Position numbers and translations under genes: made by a program. From positions 9,968,604 to 10,032,603 of the forward strand of contig NC_051105.1 in the NCBI RefSeq assembly GCF_901709675.1: DNA of 64,000 bases. The letters run 5' to 3'. The first letter of the stretch is position 1. The number at the start of each line of letters is the position of its first letter. A model generated the notes under the pieces. It was given only the letters and a program-made list of their open reading frames with translations. It did no database searches and was not told the origin of the DNA. Positions 40,793 to 52,640 of this stretch are shown here, in pieces. The stretch is from Syngnathus acus. Its lineage: Eukaryota; Chordata; Actinopteri; Syngnathiformes; Syngnathidae.

Positions 40793-40812
40793 TCCACTAG
40801 ATGGCAGCATGG
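40793..40812 (+). promoter_or_regulatory. CTCF-like motif
   Basis: tccactagatggcagcatgg, nearly identical in its core to the site at 19508. It lies 350 bp from the motif at 40442, in the same orientation, pointing into the desert. Confidence 0.45.
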
Positions 40813-42998
40813 TCCACGAAAAGACAAAGCTTTGTACTCTCATCACAGCATGCAGATGCTAAACATGGTTGCCAGACAAGAAATGGTTATTTTCCCCCTG
40901 TGATGACATGTCTGGCTGTTGACTCAATTTTAATTATATTTGTTTGGTTGTTCCCATCATCGTGCAATGATAGGGAACACTGTTGTCTAATGAACAAAAG
41001 ACTTGGTGACTGGCAATTTTGATTTAGAGATCTACTTTTAAAGTTCACCATGTATTTATTTCAATTTACTGCATACCGTTGTTGTACTGCATGTCGTTGA
41101 CCTTGTCCCGATGAGGCCGCGACCTGGCTCCACAAGCACATCAGGGGAGAGAACCCGCAGTCGATAACCTGTTTTGGCCAGACGGACGTACGCACATGGA
41201 AACATGTGAGGAAATGGACATCCAGAAGAGGGAAACCAAGCAGTCCATTTAGATACTGTCTACACCTTTTCACATGCAAGTACAAAGGCGGTCTCACACG
41301 TCGGTGTTGACTACAATCGCTCCCCGAGGAATTCAGGGAAAGAACAATTCCTTGCATCTGTTTCCTGTTCCCTCGCATAGAGGAAAGCGGGTATAAATCA
41401 CAGCAAATATAAATAGAATCAGCATTCAATTTACAGGAGATTGGTGGAGCCTTGGCTTTTTCGCTTCTGTGAAATTGATACGTGCATATATTTGCATTCA
41501 ACAGTGGATGCATCAAATAAATGAGATGCCTCAGGTGTCGATGGCACTTTTGACTTACACGTTGTTTTTAAAACCATGGCAAGTGTGTGTGGAAAAAAAA
41601 CCCAGTAAAAACATTTTAACCTAAATTTAATGTAAGGCTGTCCCATTTAATTCAACAACACATTTTGTAACATATTTATGACTTTCTGGATGGATGATCA
41701 TTGAAGCTCTTCAATACGACGAGTCGTTTGTTTTGCAGTTTCCTTTAAGAGACTCCGATATACTCGTATTAGCACTCATAAATCCGCAGACATTGATGCA
41801 CCTACTTTGTATGTTAATATTGATTGATTGATTGATTCTTTTTAAAGCTAGTACATGACGGAGTGCTTGACACGATATATTGACACTGTCAGGCATGCCC
41901 GGATAAATCTGTTTTGAATGAGCCAGAGGTCAGGAATGCATCTATTTCTCAAGCGTTTAGACAGAAAATTGCCCATTTTGTCAATGATATTTCTAAATGA
42001 CCAGTCCACTGAAGGATCTTGGTGTATTTGTAAATTCACTGTGAATTCCAAACTTAATCCAGCCAATGACCTTGCCCGGTCTGCTTTTGTTTTACTGCAA
42101 AACGGCAAGAGGGGGAGCCGGTGCTTGGAAAGAGTCCAATGCATCAGACTATTGATGAGGCGCAGATAGTGCGCGGTAATAAAAACCTTTATTTACAGCT
42201 CCGACACAGAGCCGCTAATTGACTGCCTGGAGGAAAACACATGCAGAGACTCACCGCTCTCACATGTCCAGTACTAAAATCCACTATGTGGTTATCAGTG
42301 CACATCCCAAGTCATGTGACCATCACACACTCAGCTATGGCCTTCCCTACTGGGCGAGAAAAGAAACAGGGGAGTGGGACAGATGTGGGAGACATTTGGG
42401 AAGGACCCTATCCTGACACTAATTTTTGTGTACAGACAACAAATGAGCACAAAAGTGCTGCTTTCACACTTTTCCGCCGCCCCGACGTTGAGATCCCCCG
42501 GCCGAATGAGACAAAGGGATGGCGGGATGATGAAGTCCCGAGCAGCGCCGGGCAGGTGTTTCATTCGTCTCTGGGGGGGGTCTGGGAATACACCTGCCCA
42601 CTACAAAGCCAGCGTGATGGATCGAAAAGGCACTAACTGACTCAGCACTTATGGACCTCTACCTGGGATTAGAGCGGAGAGGACCTGATTGAAGCACACT
42701 GTCATCGCGCAAACAATAACACGCATTTATCTTTGCTATCAGCCACAATGATCATGCCGCTGATGTACGACGTACATCATTGGGAGCCATTAAGAATCAA
42801 TATTTGTATGGCAACATGACAAAAATCTCAAATATTTACATAAAATACCCACCACGCATATGGAGTTGTCAAACATGATTTGCTCTGACCAACCAATCAC
42901 AGGACAGGGAAAATTATGACATCATCGAGGGACACCACTCAGGCCCTGTGAGGAGGCATTTGAAATCTGACTAAAAAACATATATATAGATAGATATA

Positions 42999-43111
<113 letters not shown>

Positions 43112-44019
43112 CCCAAGTTATTATTGCTGCATCTGTAATATTTCAAATTAGTTCATACTCCGTTTAAAGAGGAATGTGCATGGTCCCCCGAGTCAGGGAC
43201 TAATGTTGTATAATAGTCGGTGCCAGCAGGGGTCATTTTACAAGTGGACCTCGACAAAATCTCAACAGGCTTTTCACACTGATACTGTAGTAGAAATATT
43301 ATTACCATCAATTTCCCTTTCATTTATATTGTGTACATTGTGTTTTGTTGTATGTGATATCCATGCAAACAACATGACATACACTGGGAATATTGTATTG
43401 GAGAAAACATGCAAAGTAAAAAAAAAATATTGTATTAAAATTAGCTGCAGAAATGTTCATTTTGTGAATGTGACAGAATTTTGACGTGGCAATAAGAAAA
43501 TGTAATTTCATTTATGTTGATAGCCGAACTGGAGCCAAACCTAACTAAGCATAACATCAACAGAGAGACAAAAAAGGTGGAGGTGGCGATCTTAAAAAAA
43601 AAAAAATGTCCAGTGCACTTTTTAACTTGTGACTTGCTGCACTTTCATCTAGAAGAGGCATCTCAATATCTGAATGAACTTTGTTGCAGCTATGCAGCGT
43701 TCCTTCCTTATCTTGTCCTGTTCTGCTTATCAGGCCCGTGTACACACTTGCTTCTGTAATGAGCGTCACGCCTGCGCCTCTCCCCATGTGGACGGGCCCC
43801 CACATCCGTACACACACACGCACAATAGTGACGGGTGATGCTTGTGTGTACGCAATGTTCCACTCACGCACCTGTGCGTCACCCTCCATATGTGCCCACC
43901 ACATGCATGACTGCGCGAGGGTGTATGTATGTGTGTGTGTTGCTGAATGCGGAACCCCCCGTTTGGGCTGGCAATGACAGATTTAAAGGATGTTGTGGAT
44001 GTGAGAGGGTGGGTGGTAG

Positions 44020-44200
44020 AGGATACGCGTGACATACAGCATGCGGTGGTGGCGTGGAGTGATGGCATCCTGAATTTAATGAGCACAGCCCTATGGTTAC
44101 ACACAGCTGTAAATCTGCCTGCTATCACTCTAATACAGGAAGCATTATCTAATAAGCGAACCTTAGACGGCTAATTTCAATAGAGGCCGATACCTCCCAC
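44020..44200. promoter_or_regulatory. candidate conserved non-coding element
   Basis: Non-repetitive sequence of balanced composition with cagctgtaaatctgcctgc, cattatctaataagcg and ggctaatttcaatagagg. Phrases of this type are typical of vertebrate developmental enhancers. Conservation could not be tested here. Confidence 0.3.
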
Positions 44201-44770
44201 TGTGTTGCGGAAGGCAACGCGTGCAGAAGGTGCGCCCGCCGCACACATATTGACTTTAAAGGAGTATACTGTGTGTCAATCTGAATTGCGGCAAAAGCAA
44301 GTAGACATATCCCAGATGTCTCGAGCTAAAAAGCGTAAAGGACATTTTGTGTCACTGCCCCTCTCGCTCGCTCTCTTTCTGGCCTGTCCTCTCACACTTG
44401 ATTTGTAGAGTGCTGGTGTCAAAGGGGACTACTTTGTAGATGCTGTGCTCTGCTTACCTGTTTCTCCAGAGAAAGGGCAGTAAATGTCACGCCATGACAC
44501 TCTCTGGATTGTCTCACTCCGACCATTACAAGGTTCCTGGGGTGAACGCGGAAACACATGGTGAAATTAATGGAAAGAAATGCAGTGACTTGGGGGAAAA
44601 CAATAATCATGATTTTTTTTTATTGATATTGAAATCATTCATTTTGAAATGTATTCAACTATCAAAACTCAAATGTACAACTGGAGAATAAATTAGTCAC
44701 ACATAAAATAATAATACTGTATATAAAAAAACGAAAAGGATACATAAATATAAACACCTGTGTCCCTTGG

Positions 44771-44786
44771 CCTCTTGGGGGCAGTG
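44771..44786 (+). promoter_or_regulatory. weak CTCF-like motif
   Basis: cctcttgggggcagtg keeps the GGGGGCAG core, but the 5' half is off consensus. Confidence 0.2.
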
Positions 44787-45959
44787 TGGGGCACACAAGG
44801 AGATAATTGATGATAAAAAAGAGTAAACAAAATTGCTGGTCAATTTCATCAGCGAATCTTTCCCTCCATGAAAACTAATGTCCTTTTCAATAAATGACTC
44901 AAAGTGCATAAGCGATCACAGCTCTCCTTGCCCAACGGCCAAATATCACACAAAGAGGCGTGATGCCTTCAAAACTTCTATGCTCCCACTTGTCATACAT
45001 TATGACGAGTTGTATTCATTATGCACTTTATGATGCTTTAATATGCATGTTCAGTGGCCTGATGGGGTGTGTAAAATTGTTATAAGCGGAAGCTGCGGTG
45101 TAAAAAACGCTTGTAAACACTGACAGCAACTGTCTCTGTGAATGCTGCGTGATAATGTTGTTTGTCTTTCGGTCTGTCTTTTACGAAATCGTCCGTGTTG
45201 GGGTGACGATAAGAAGTGATGATATTGCACCTTCTGCGCTTTTTAGGAAAACAAAACATGCTGACTGCAGAGGATTTCACGAAGCATTCTCGCACTAGAC
45301 TAAAAGAGGAAGCCATGTGACAGTCATCATGGGAGAAAACTTTTTTTTTTAGGGTTAGGTCACATGAGAACTATGTTCCCATTCTGCCCATTTATTTTTC
45401 AGTTACATATACACATACCATCCGTTGCCATCGGGAGGGTTTAAAATAGTAAAGCGCTTAACACTTTGACCGAAAATGAGGAACACCACATTCTTAACTT
45501 CCCACAGCAATGTTGTAACTTTCCCAAACAACAAACATCACATGTGATTCATTATTATACTTCAATAAAGATCAAATGCAGAGCAACAGATTTGCTGCTG
45601 TAATTTATTATTGTCACATCACATGATTTCCCAGCAATGTAATTGGGCCAGAATTAGTGAGGAACAATAAAAGCCAATAAAAAATTGAAATATATCTTTT
45701 GTGATACGATACATTTGGGAGTTGACAGATTACAATGATATTTCATCATTAAAAACTTTTTCGATAAAACCGGTTATGGGTTGTTCTAATTAAGCACTTG
45801 AGTGACCATTATTTTAGCAAATCAATCAATAGATACAAAATTTATATTGGAAAATTCCGGCGGCTCTCTTAACTGAGAATTACGCCCACATACCGGTTCA
45901 CTATTTTATCATCTGTACCACGTGTGTACGTTACTTAAAAATACACATAGAGTTTCAGT

Positions 45960-46140
45960 ACACCAGCCTGATTGCTCAGGGCCATTTTTCAAAGGCTGAC
46001 ATGCACAATATGGCTGGTGAAACTCCAAAGAGGTTTTAGGTCTCAGCTTAATTAGATCCTGCAGAGCTAAATCAAATCAGTCTAAACGAGAGCAGAGAGC
46101 CAAAAGCTCCCCACGCAAACAGGCGTCTCCTGTCTGCCCC
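45960..46140. promoter_or_regulatory. candidate conserved non-coding element
   Basis: Unique sequence with gcttaattagatcctgcaga and ctaaatcaaatcagtc, a homeodomain-type core beside other AT-rich sites, in a GC-balanced context and without repeats. Confidence 0.3.
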
Positions 46141-46595
46141 GCATGCTCGCCGGCCTGCCAAAACGCTCAGTGTTTGTTTTTTGTTTTTTTACGGCCCGAG
46201 CCACAAACTTGAGACTTTTCTTGATCCTCTTGTGCTTGCTTCTAAATAGTCACAAAAAGAAGGATGGAGAATTTTGGCTTCCTTTCCCCCTTGCACACTA
46301 CTTAACTCACTACTTAACCTTGACAAGTCAATGTGATGCAAATGGAATTTGCTTATCTGCTCCAGACATTATGGCCGCCTCTTACTGCATCGGGAGCATC
46401 TCGCTCCATCAGCATCGGCCACATTCACCTTCTAAACGGTAAAAATGCTACAGGAAGTTCATAAACCAATTCATTTGGTCAACTAAATTGCTACTTTGTA
46501 TAAGTACACACAATGGAACGGCTCCACTATATACAATGGTTGAGAGTGTTTTATTTTTATTTATATTTAACAAATTTGTCCTCAGTATGGCTTAC

Positions 46596-46599
<4 letters not shown>

Positions 46600-46645
<46 letters not shown>
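46600..46645. repeat. (GA)n microsatellite
   Basis: About 45 bp of uninterrupted GA. Confidence 0.95.
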
Positions 46646-46647
<2 letters not shown>

Positions 46648-47089
46648 ACACCATTTAAAGGCACAACACGAATATGCACAACAGTGTGTAAGTAAAAATA
46701 ATTACACTTGATAAAAGCAGTTTAGTACTTTTTTTTTTTCCTTTTTATATTTATATTTTACTATACACTACCACTATTTTTCTTTGTTAAAAAAACAAAA
46801 CACTGTTTTTTTGTTTTTTTTAATATGAATGGATAGAAACTGCTTTTTAAAACCAAACTTTCATTCTTCAGATTCTGGCTCATTTGTCTGAGTACAGTTA
46901 AGTGACAACTCGGCCACGGTGTGCTCATTCAAATGTGGTGTGCAAGAATCTAACTACGTGTGTCTGCATTTCAGGCAGGTGAAGCGAGCCACTCGGCATC
47001 TGGCCGGTGCTCCCTGGCTAGAAAAACAGTCGTGTCCCTGCTGCCGAGTGGCTTCGGCCCAGGTCCATTAGTCACAAGGCCCTGGACAC

Positions 47090-47460
47090 CTCTCAGTCAT
47101 CCCACCACATAAGGCGGCGTAATTGATAGCCATCAGCCGCGAGTCGTGCGCTCGGGGTGCGGGGTGGTCACTTTATGTTTTGCTTAAAGAAGTGGGGTCC
47201 GCGACTCCCGGCATGTCTCTTCGCCATCACTCCACTTGAAGGTGAGATGATTTAGGAGGCTGGGAGAAAGTTAATTTCTCTTGATCATTGTGTGCAACCT
47301 GGAGCCTTAATGGCGGGCGTAATTAATTCTGCTGATGTTAATCACCAGGGCTGGTCCCCACAATTATCAGCCCTGTGCAGATGGGGCACAGCACAGACAT
47401 GAAAAATTAGGAAAATGAATCTGTAATGGGGTGGCAGATCTAATCTGTGTCAGAGAAAAC
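47090..47460. promoter_or_regulatory. candidate conserved non-coding elements (two adjacent blocks)
   Basis: The first block has ggcggcgtaattgatagcca; the second has ggcgtaattaattctgctga, then tgttaatcaccagggctgg and cacaattatcagccctg. Homeodomain cores (TAATTA, TAATTG) sit in GC-rich, non-repetitive flanks. This is one of the best enhancer-like stretches in the desert by eye. Confidence 0.4.
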
Positions 47461-49689
47461 AAAGTTAAGGAAGAGCAAGGAGCCTCAGGATTCCAGGTGA
47501 AAGCCAGAGAGGAAAACAAAAACCTGTGTGGCACGGCTGAAAAATGTCGCCGGCGTGTCCGAAGTGTTTGGTAATTACTGCGCTATTCTTAATTCATCAC
47601 CAAAGATCAACATCTCGGTCCTGAACAATGCTTTGGGAAGGAGGGGAGCCTCGGTGGTCACGGGGACGAAAAGGTTAATCGGGTTCCGCTGTGTGGGCTT
47701 TACAATCACCATGTATACGCACTCACTGGATAAAATAAATACATTAATTTAAAAAAAACACGCTGTCTTACATAGATAGATGAAGAGCAGATTCATGATA
47801 TATGTCGGCGCATGTATCCACCGACTAAAAAGGGACAAAACTGTAATCAATGAGCGCACGCACACACTGATTGTTTCAATCATGGGCCTTACCGATGAAA
47901 GAATTACCAAAGCATTAACGGTCAAAGGACACACACTCCCAGAGGACATTTTCCTCTGCCAACGTCAAACAAAATTAAGCAAAATACAACTGATTAATTG
48001 AATTGCCGAGGAGCCATTTTTCAAGCTCTTACTCGGCTCTGGCAGTCGGGGCATGGCGTCATTGCTATTTGGTCTGCTTAATTAGTCTTGCGCCTAGTTT
48101 GCACATTCTTACAAAGTCTGGGCCATGATAATAATAATAAATCTTTAGCCATCATAATTGTTCTTAGAACGGTAAAAAAGCGAGCGGCAATAGACTGGAG
48201 TGTCGCTGGGTTATTGATGAGATGTGTAAGCAGCTCTGTTAGGATGTTGCTCCCGGAACACATTCTAATACTACACATAGCTAGCATTGATTGATTGAGT
48301 TTTAGCGGATCTCTGTACTTTGACTGATTGTGCAAACGATATGTTTTCTTAGGTAATCATATCCATGTCATAAAGCTTTACAAGCTAACTTTGTTTAACA
48401 TGATGATACTCGTCTCTGAGACACAAAGAAAGGAAAAACAATCCTACAATTAACCGCTTCCGTGATTAGAAGCTATAAATATGAGCAATACAAAAATAAA
48501 TGTGTACGCTACCAAAAATAACATATTTGAGAAACATGTACAAGACTAGCACCTCAATAGAAAACAGTTATAGATATGACTAAATAGATATAACACTCTG
48601 AGTTGCTTGCTTACGGTGATGCTAATGCTAAGCTAACGTCCATGCTGTCTAATAGCTTAAAAGGAACATTGTCCACTGTGACGTATTTTAGCCTGCTTAG
48701 TCTACTATAAATCTATTTATCTATGATGAGAGCAACACAACCCGAAATCATGTGACCGGCTCAGTCTGACGGAACCAACATACTTTCACAGCTACTTCAG
48801 AAATGGCCGTTCTGGATGGACAGTGCTAAAAAGACAGGACTATGGTTGATAGTGTTTTGTCCTGCTCATCAAAGTGATATTCACCCCTATTTTTAACCGC
48901 AATTACACGTGCAATCAATTCGTCCATATTGATGATATTCCAGTTAACTCCCAAGTTTTTCCCCAACCTCAATATACACGGCAAAGGTCAAAGTCTCGTT
49001 TTGTTGTAATTACTCACAAGGGGGGGGCAGCCGCCATGTGAAAGCCAACGAGGAATAATAGATGGCGCGCTTGTTTTGTTCATTGTTCTGTGGTCAGGTG
49101 TGACCAGGTGTTTACACAGGCCACACACTCACAGCAAGGCGAAGGACGTACGGCGCATTTAAAGACGCCCTGCAAAACTTGTACAGCCCACATTTATCAT
49201 ACACAGACGCAATCCTGACTAGCAACAGATTCAGTTTTTTTTTTTGTATTACAAAGCAATTACATCCATGCGTTTGGAAATGGTAAAAACCTGCCCGCGA
49301 TGGAAACTAAAGGATGCAGAATTCCCCCCGAGAGGTCGACGTGATGGAGATTAGTATGGTCATAATTCCGGCAGATTATATGCTAATGCACTCTCGCCTG
49401 TTTGTGGGAGGAAATTGCATTGCGGTTATTAGCGTGACACCCGAGCTCGGAGATGCTACGCCCTCATCGGCTCGCGGATGTCCTCCGTGGATTTACATTT
49501 TTATTACAACATGCAGTGAGATGAAATAACACCGCACACACCCTCCTCCGCCCCCAAAGATTTAATTGAATGTATTCAAATGTGATTCATTGAACAATTA
49601 CTTTCTCATTCTGCTAGTGCAATTGTTTTGCCTATACCCAGGCTCGCCTTTCCCTCTCCTCATCCTCTCACTAACACTCCCACTCCCTT

Positions 49690-49900
49690 TAAATTAGAAA
49701 TCGGCCTGGCCTTTGAGGGGGAATCAATAGTTGCATTAATTACAGCAATTCATTACCCAAATAAACGTGGGACTCAACCTTTGCTCGGATACAAATTCGG
49801 GGGGCGTGGAGAGACAAAGGCCTGCACCGGGAATCCCTGTTGCATTAATCTGCGGGATCAAACACCGGGGAGTGTCCGGCCCGAGATCAATCCCCACGCA
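49690..49900. promoter_or_regulatory. candidate conserved non-coding element
   Basis: Contains agttgcattaattacagcaa, aattcattacccaaataaac and ttgcattaatctgcggga. The element ttgcattaat occurs twice, 100 bp apart. No repeat signature. Confidence 0.35.
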
Positions 49901-49947
49901 TAGACGGTGACTTATAGGCGCTGAATACAAAGGTGGTCATGTGACAT

Positions 49948-49949
<2 letters not shown>

Positions 49950-49980
<31 letters not shown>
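49950..49980. repeat. (CT)n microsatellite
   Basis: Uninterrupted CT tract. Confidence 0.95.
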
Positions 49981-49982
<2 letters not shown>

Positions 49983-50159
49983 GCTACGCTGGTGTCGTAT
50001 TGGGAGTTCTGCCGGACCACAATGCACTGGGGCTATCAAGCCAGGCCCCCTGCTCCCCAGCTCCCAACCCCATTCCAAGGTTTGTCCCTCTTAAATTCTT
50101 CCACCGCAGAGACTCTGGTGATGGCGGCAGGTAGAGGACGCAGTTAAAGGACATTCCTC

Positions 50160-50280
50160 TCCCTCACTGTCATCTCCACACTGCCAGCCTATTTGTGAAT
50201 TATATCTCTAGCGTTGGCCGTAATAAAAGATGATAATGATGGATCGCAGTGATAAATTACTGTTGAGTGGATTGTTGGGT
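50160..50280. promoter_or_regulatory. candidate enhancer with clustered CDX/HOX and PBX-HOX-like sites
   Basis: Within 40 bp lie GTAATAAA (50220-50227, a CDX/posterior-HOX type), TGATGGAT (50237-50244, a PBX-HOX type) and TGATAAAT (50250-50257, a PBX-HOX9/10 type). Motif classes are from general knowledge; binding is inferred. Confidence 0.4.
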
Positions 50281-51689
50281 CGTGTTTTTTGGTGGGTGGG
50301 AGCTGGGCAACTTTCAGAAAAAGTACAAATGAATCACGTAATGTTGTCACGTGCGATAGCTATGACAGCAGAAATTCAGTAATCAAGAGGCAGAGAAGTC
50401 AGTCGTGACCCAGTTCAAGAAAGTTGGGCACACTTTGAGTAGAATGAACTCATGCCAGATGAACTCCGGGCACGGATGAGCGTCTCATCTGGGCAGCTCC
50501 TTTAATGCGAGCTGACGTCTCATTGGCCTCCAATCTTCAGCAGATCTGACCCGACCCACTTTTGGAGTCGGCGGCTGCACGTCCACAGAGGACCTCTCAA
50601 CGCAGCACTTCTGGAAAACTTTTCGTAGGATCCACCGCAGCGTTATGATTCAATCACGTGTTGTAGTCTGAGTTGTTTTGACTGCTTGTAAAAAAAACAA
50701 ACATAAACTCTCTTTACAGCTTTTAAAAACTAAAAGCTGATTTGTTTTTCATAAAAGTCCATTTGAGTTGGCGACGGTCCAAAAGTGCCACTAATTAAAA
50801 ATCAATCTGCGGGCCATTAGCGAGAGGGTGTGTGCCAAGGTTGTGTGTATCAGAGGATCATTTGTAATGGGGCCGGCTCTGGAAAGGAGGGATGGGAGGT
50901 ACACAAGTGAGATAATCTGGGGACCTGCTGGTTCTTAACTTAACAATTGATACTATGTGTAAAGATGCTGAACTTGTAGTCTGCACTAATTGATCCACTT
51001 TGCCTCATTGGGAGAAAGCAGCGAAATAAATGTGGGTGTTCATTGCATGCGAGAGACTCCATAGATAACTATTAAAGGTGGAGTTGTTGCCCCGATTCTG
51101 ATGGCTGCGGAAAGCATCGCAGAGCAGCCAGACATTTGTCTGCTTTAGCATGAGTGCTTGAGAATGTTTAAGTGATAAATCTTGGCTAACTCCAACCAGC
51201 ACCTTGGGAACAAAAAGCTGGAACCCTGGACTCTGCAACTTATTAAAGTTGGAGGGGTGGATACTGTAGCACCTTTCCAAAATCGTCCCAATTACGGAGG
51301 TGTGAGGTTGCCAGACGACGACAAATTTTCTCCCTGCGGTTTTAAATCATAGCAAATATTTTTGTGGACTGGAGGCTGTACAGTATTTTTATTATTTCCA
51401 ATGGGAAAATTAATTAGGAACATGAACAGAATTTGTTCGACACAATAGAGTCAATATGTGAAGACCGCTAACGTTAGCTGCTAGCTTAATATGGTTTGTT
51501 TCTATCGCGATATAAGTAACATATATCGATTTTTTTCCCACACATCTATTTCATGAATAGGAGTCTTTTGGAGAATTGTGAAAAAAAATCCAAACAATGG
51601 CAGATTGTCCTTTTTTAGTAAGTCAAGAGACTTGTGAGCCTTTCGGTGTGGCCGCGAGGCAAAGGGGGGAAATGGAGTGCGAGGGCAGA

Positions 51690-52280
51690 GTGTGTCAGAC
51701 ACGCCAAGGTGTCGCGTGCGTTTGATAATGCATGAGTCTCCGGAGCGACGGCTGCTCCGACGGAAGGCGAGCTCAAGGAGAGCTCAATAACAGAGCTGTC
51801 AATGTATCCCCTTTTCGAGTGTATTTTTAGTGGCCGCCATCGCCGGGGCCTCATGCATATTTCAATAGATCTTTTGTATATTAGGTGCGCGGGCAGCCAC
51901 AAAGCGAGAGTGAAGACGAGCGCAACACGACCGCGAAGAAATATGGGCTCGATTGTGAGATTTGACAGAAGAGCTCGGCGTGGCCCTCGATAGCTTGCCT
52001 CTGACTTTGAGTGGATGGGCCGGCAGGACCTTCATTGATTGCATTTGGAGACAACAAAGAGATGACATTGAGCTCGCCGCACGAGATGTACAACACGTTC
52101 AAGTTGCGGGGCTAGCGTCGGCGTGTAATCGCACTCGAAAGGGGGCGAAAAAAGTGACGGAAATTAATGGATAGGCTCACAGGCGGGATGTCGACACGCA
52201 ATCACACTCGCACAGACACAAGGCGGTTTTCATTGTGCAATCGCTTCGACGCTATGATTAGCCGCTGAATGGCACACATA
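51690..52280. promoter_or_regulatory. CpG-rich non-coding block in the desert
   Basis: About 600 bp with many CpGs (tcgcgtgcg, gcgcaacacgaccgcg, gcgtcggcgtg), unlike its flanks. It holds a SOX-type acaacaaag and a TCAATAGA octamer. Short open frames on both strands show no recognisable domain. It could be a CpG-island enhancer or the promoter of a non-coding RNA. Confidence 0.4.
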
Positions 52281-52611
52281 GGGATGCGCCCTAATCAGCG
52301 CATATCATTTTTCACACGCGTTGTCAGGTTTATAGCAGCAAATGTATTGTTTTATGATATATATGAGCTTGATTGGTATTTTTTGAAAGTAGTTATATTT
52401 ATAGTGAGCATTTTAATAGCCATATTGAACATCAATGTGTTTGTTGAATGATGTACGTGCAGAGTTGGACACCACCTTGTCTTCACATTTGTTGATGAGA
52501 GTGTAAATTTTTGCCGTGCCGTTTGATTGCGCTTCACACGATAAACATGTTAAGGAAAATTGATGAGCAGCATGGGAGATGACTGTATTGCTGTATTGTA
52601 TTTGTGTGTAT

Positions 52612-52640
52612 ATAAATAAATAAATAAATAAATACATAAA
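52612..52640. repeat. (TAAA)n microsatellite
   Basis: Seven or so TAAA units, the last imperfect. Confidence 0.85.

Noticed and set aside
41061-41516. 151-codon minus-strand frame in the desert
   Set aside because: No domain, no splice partners and unremarkable composition; long frames are expected by chance in 27 kb.
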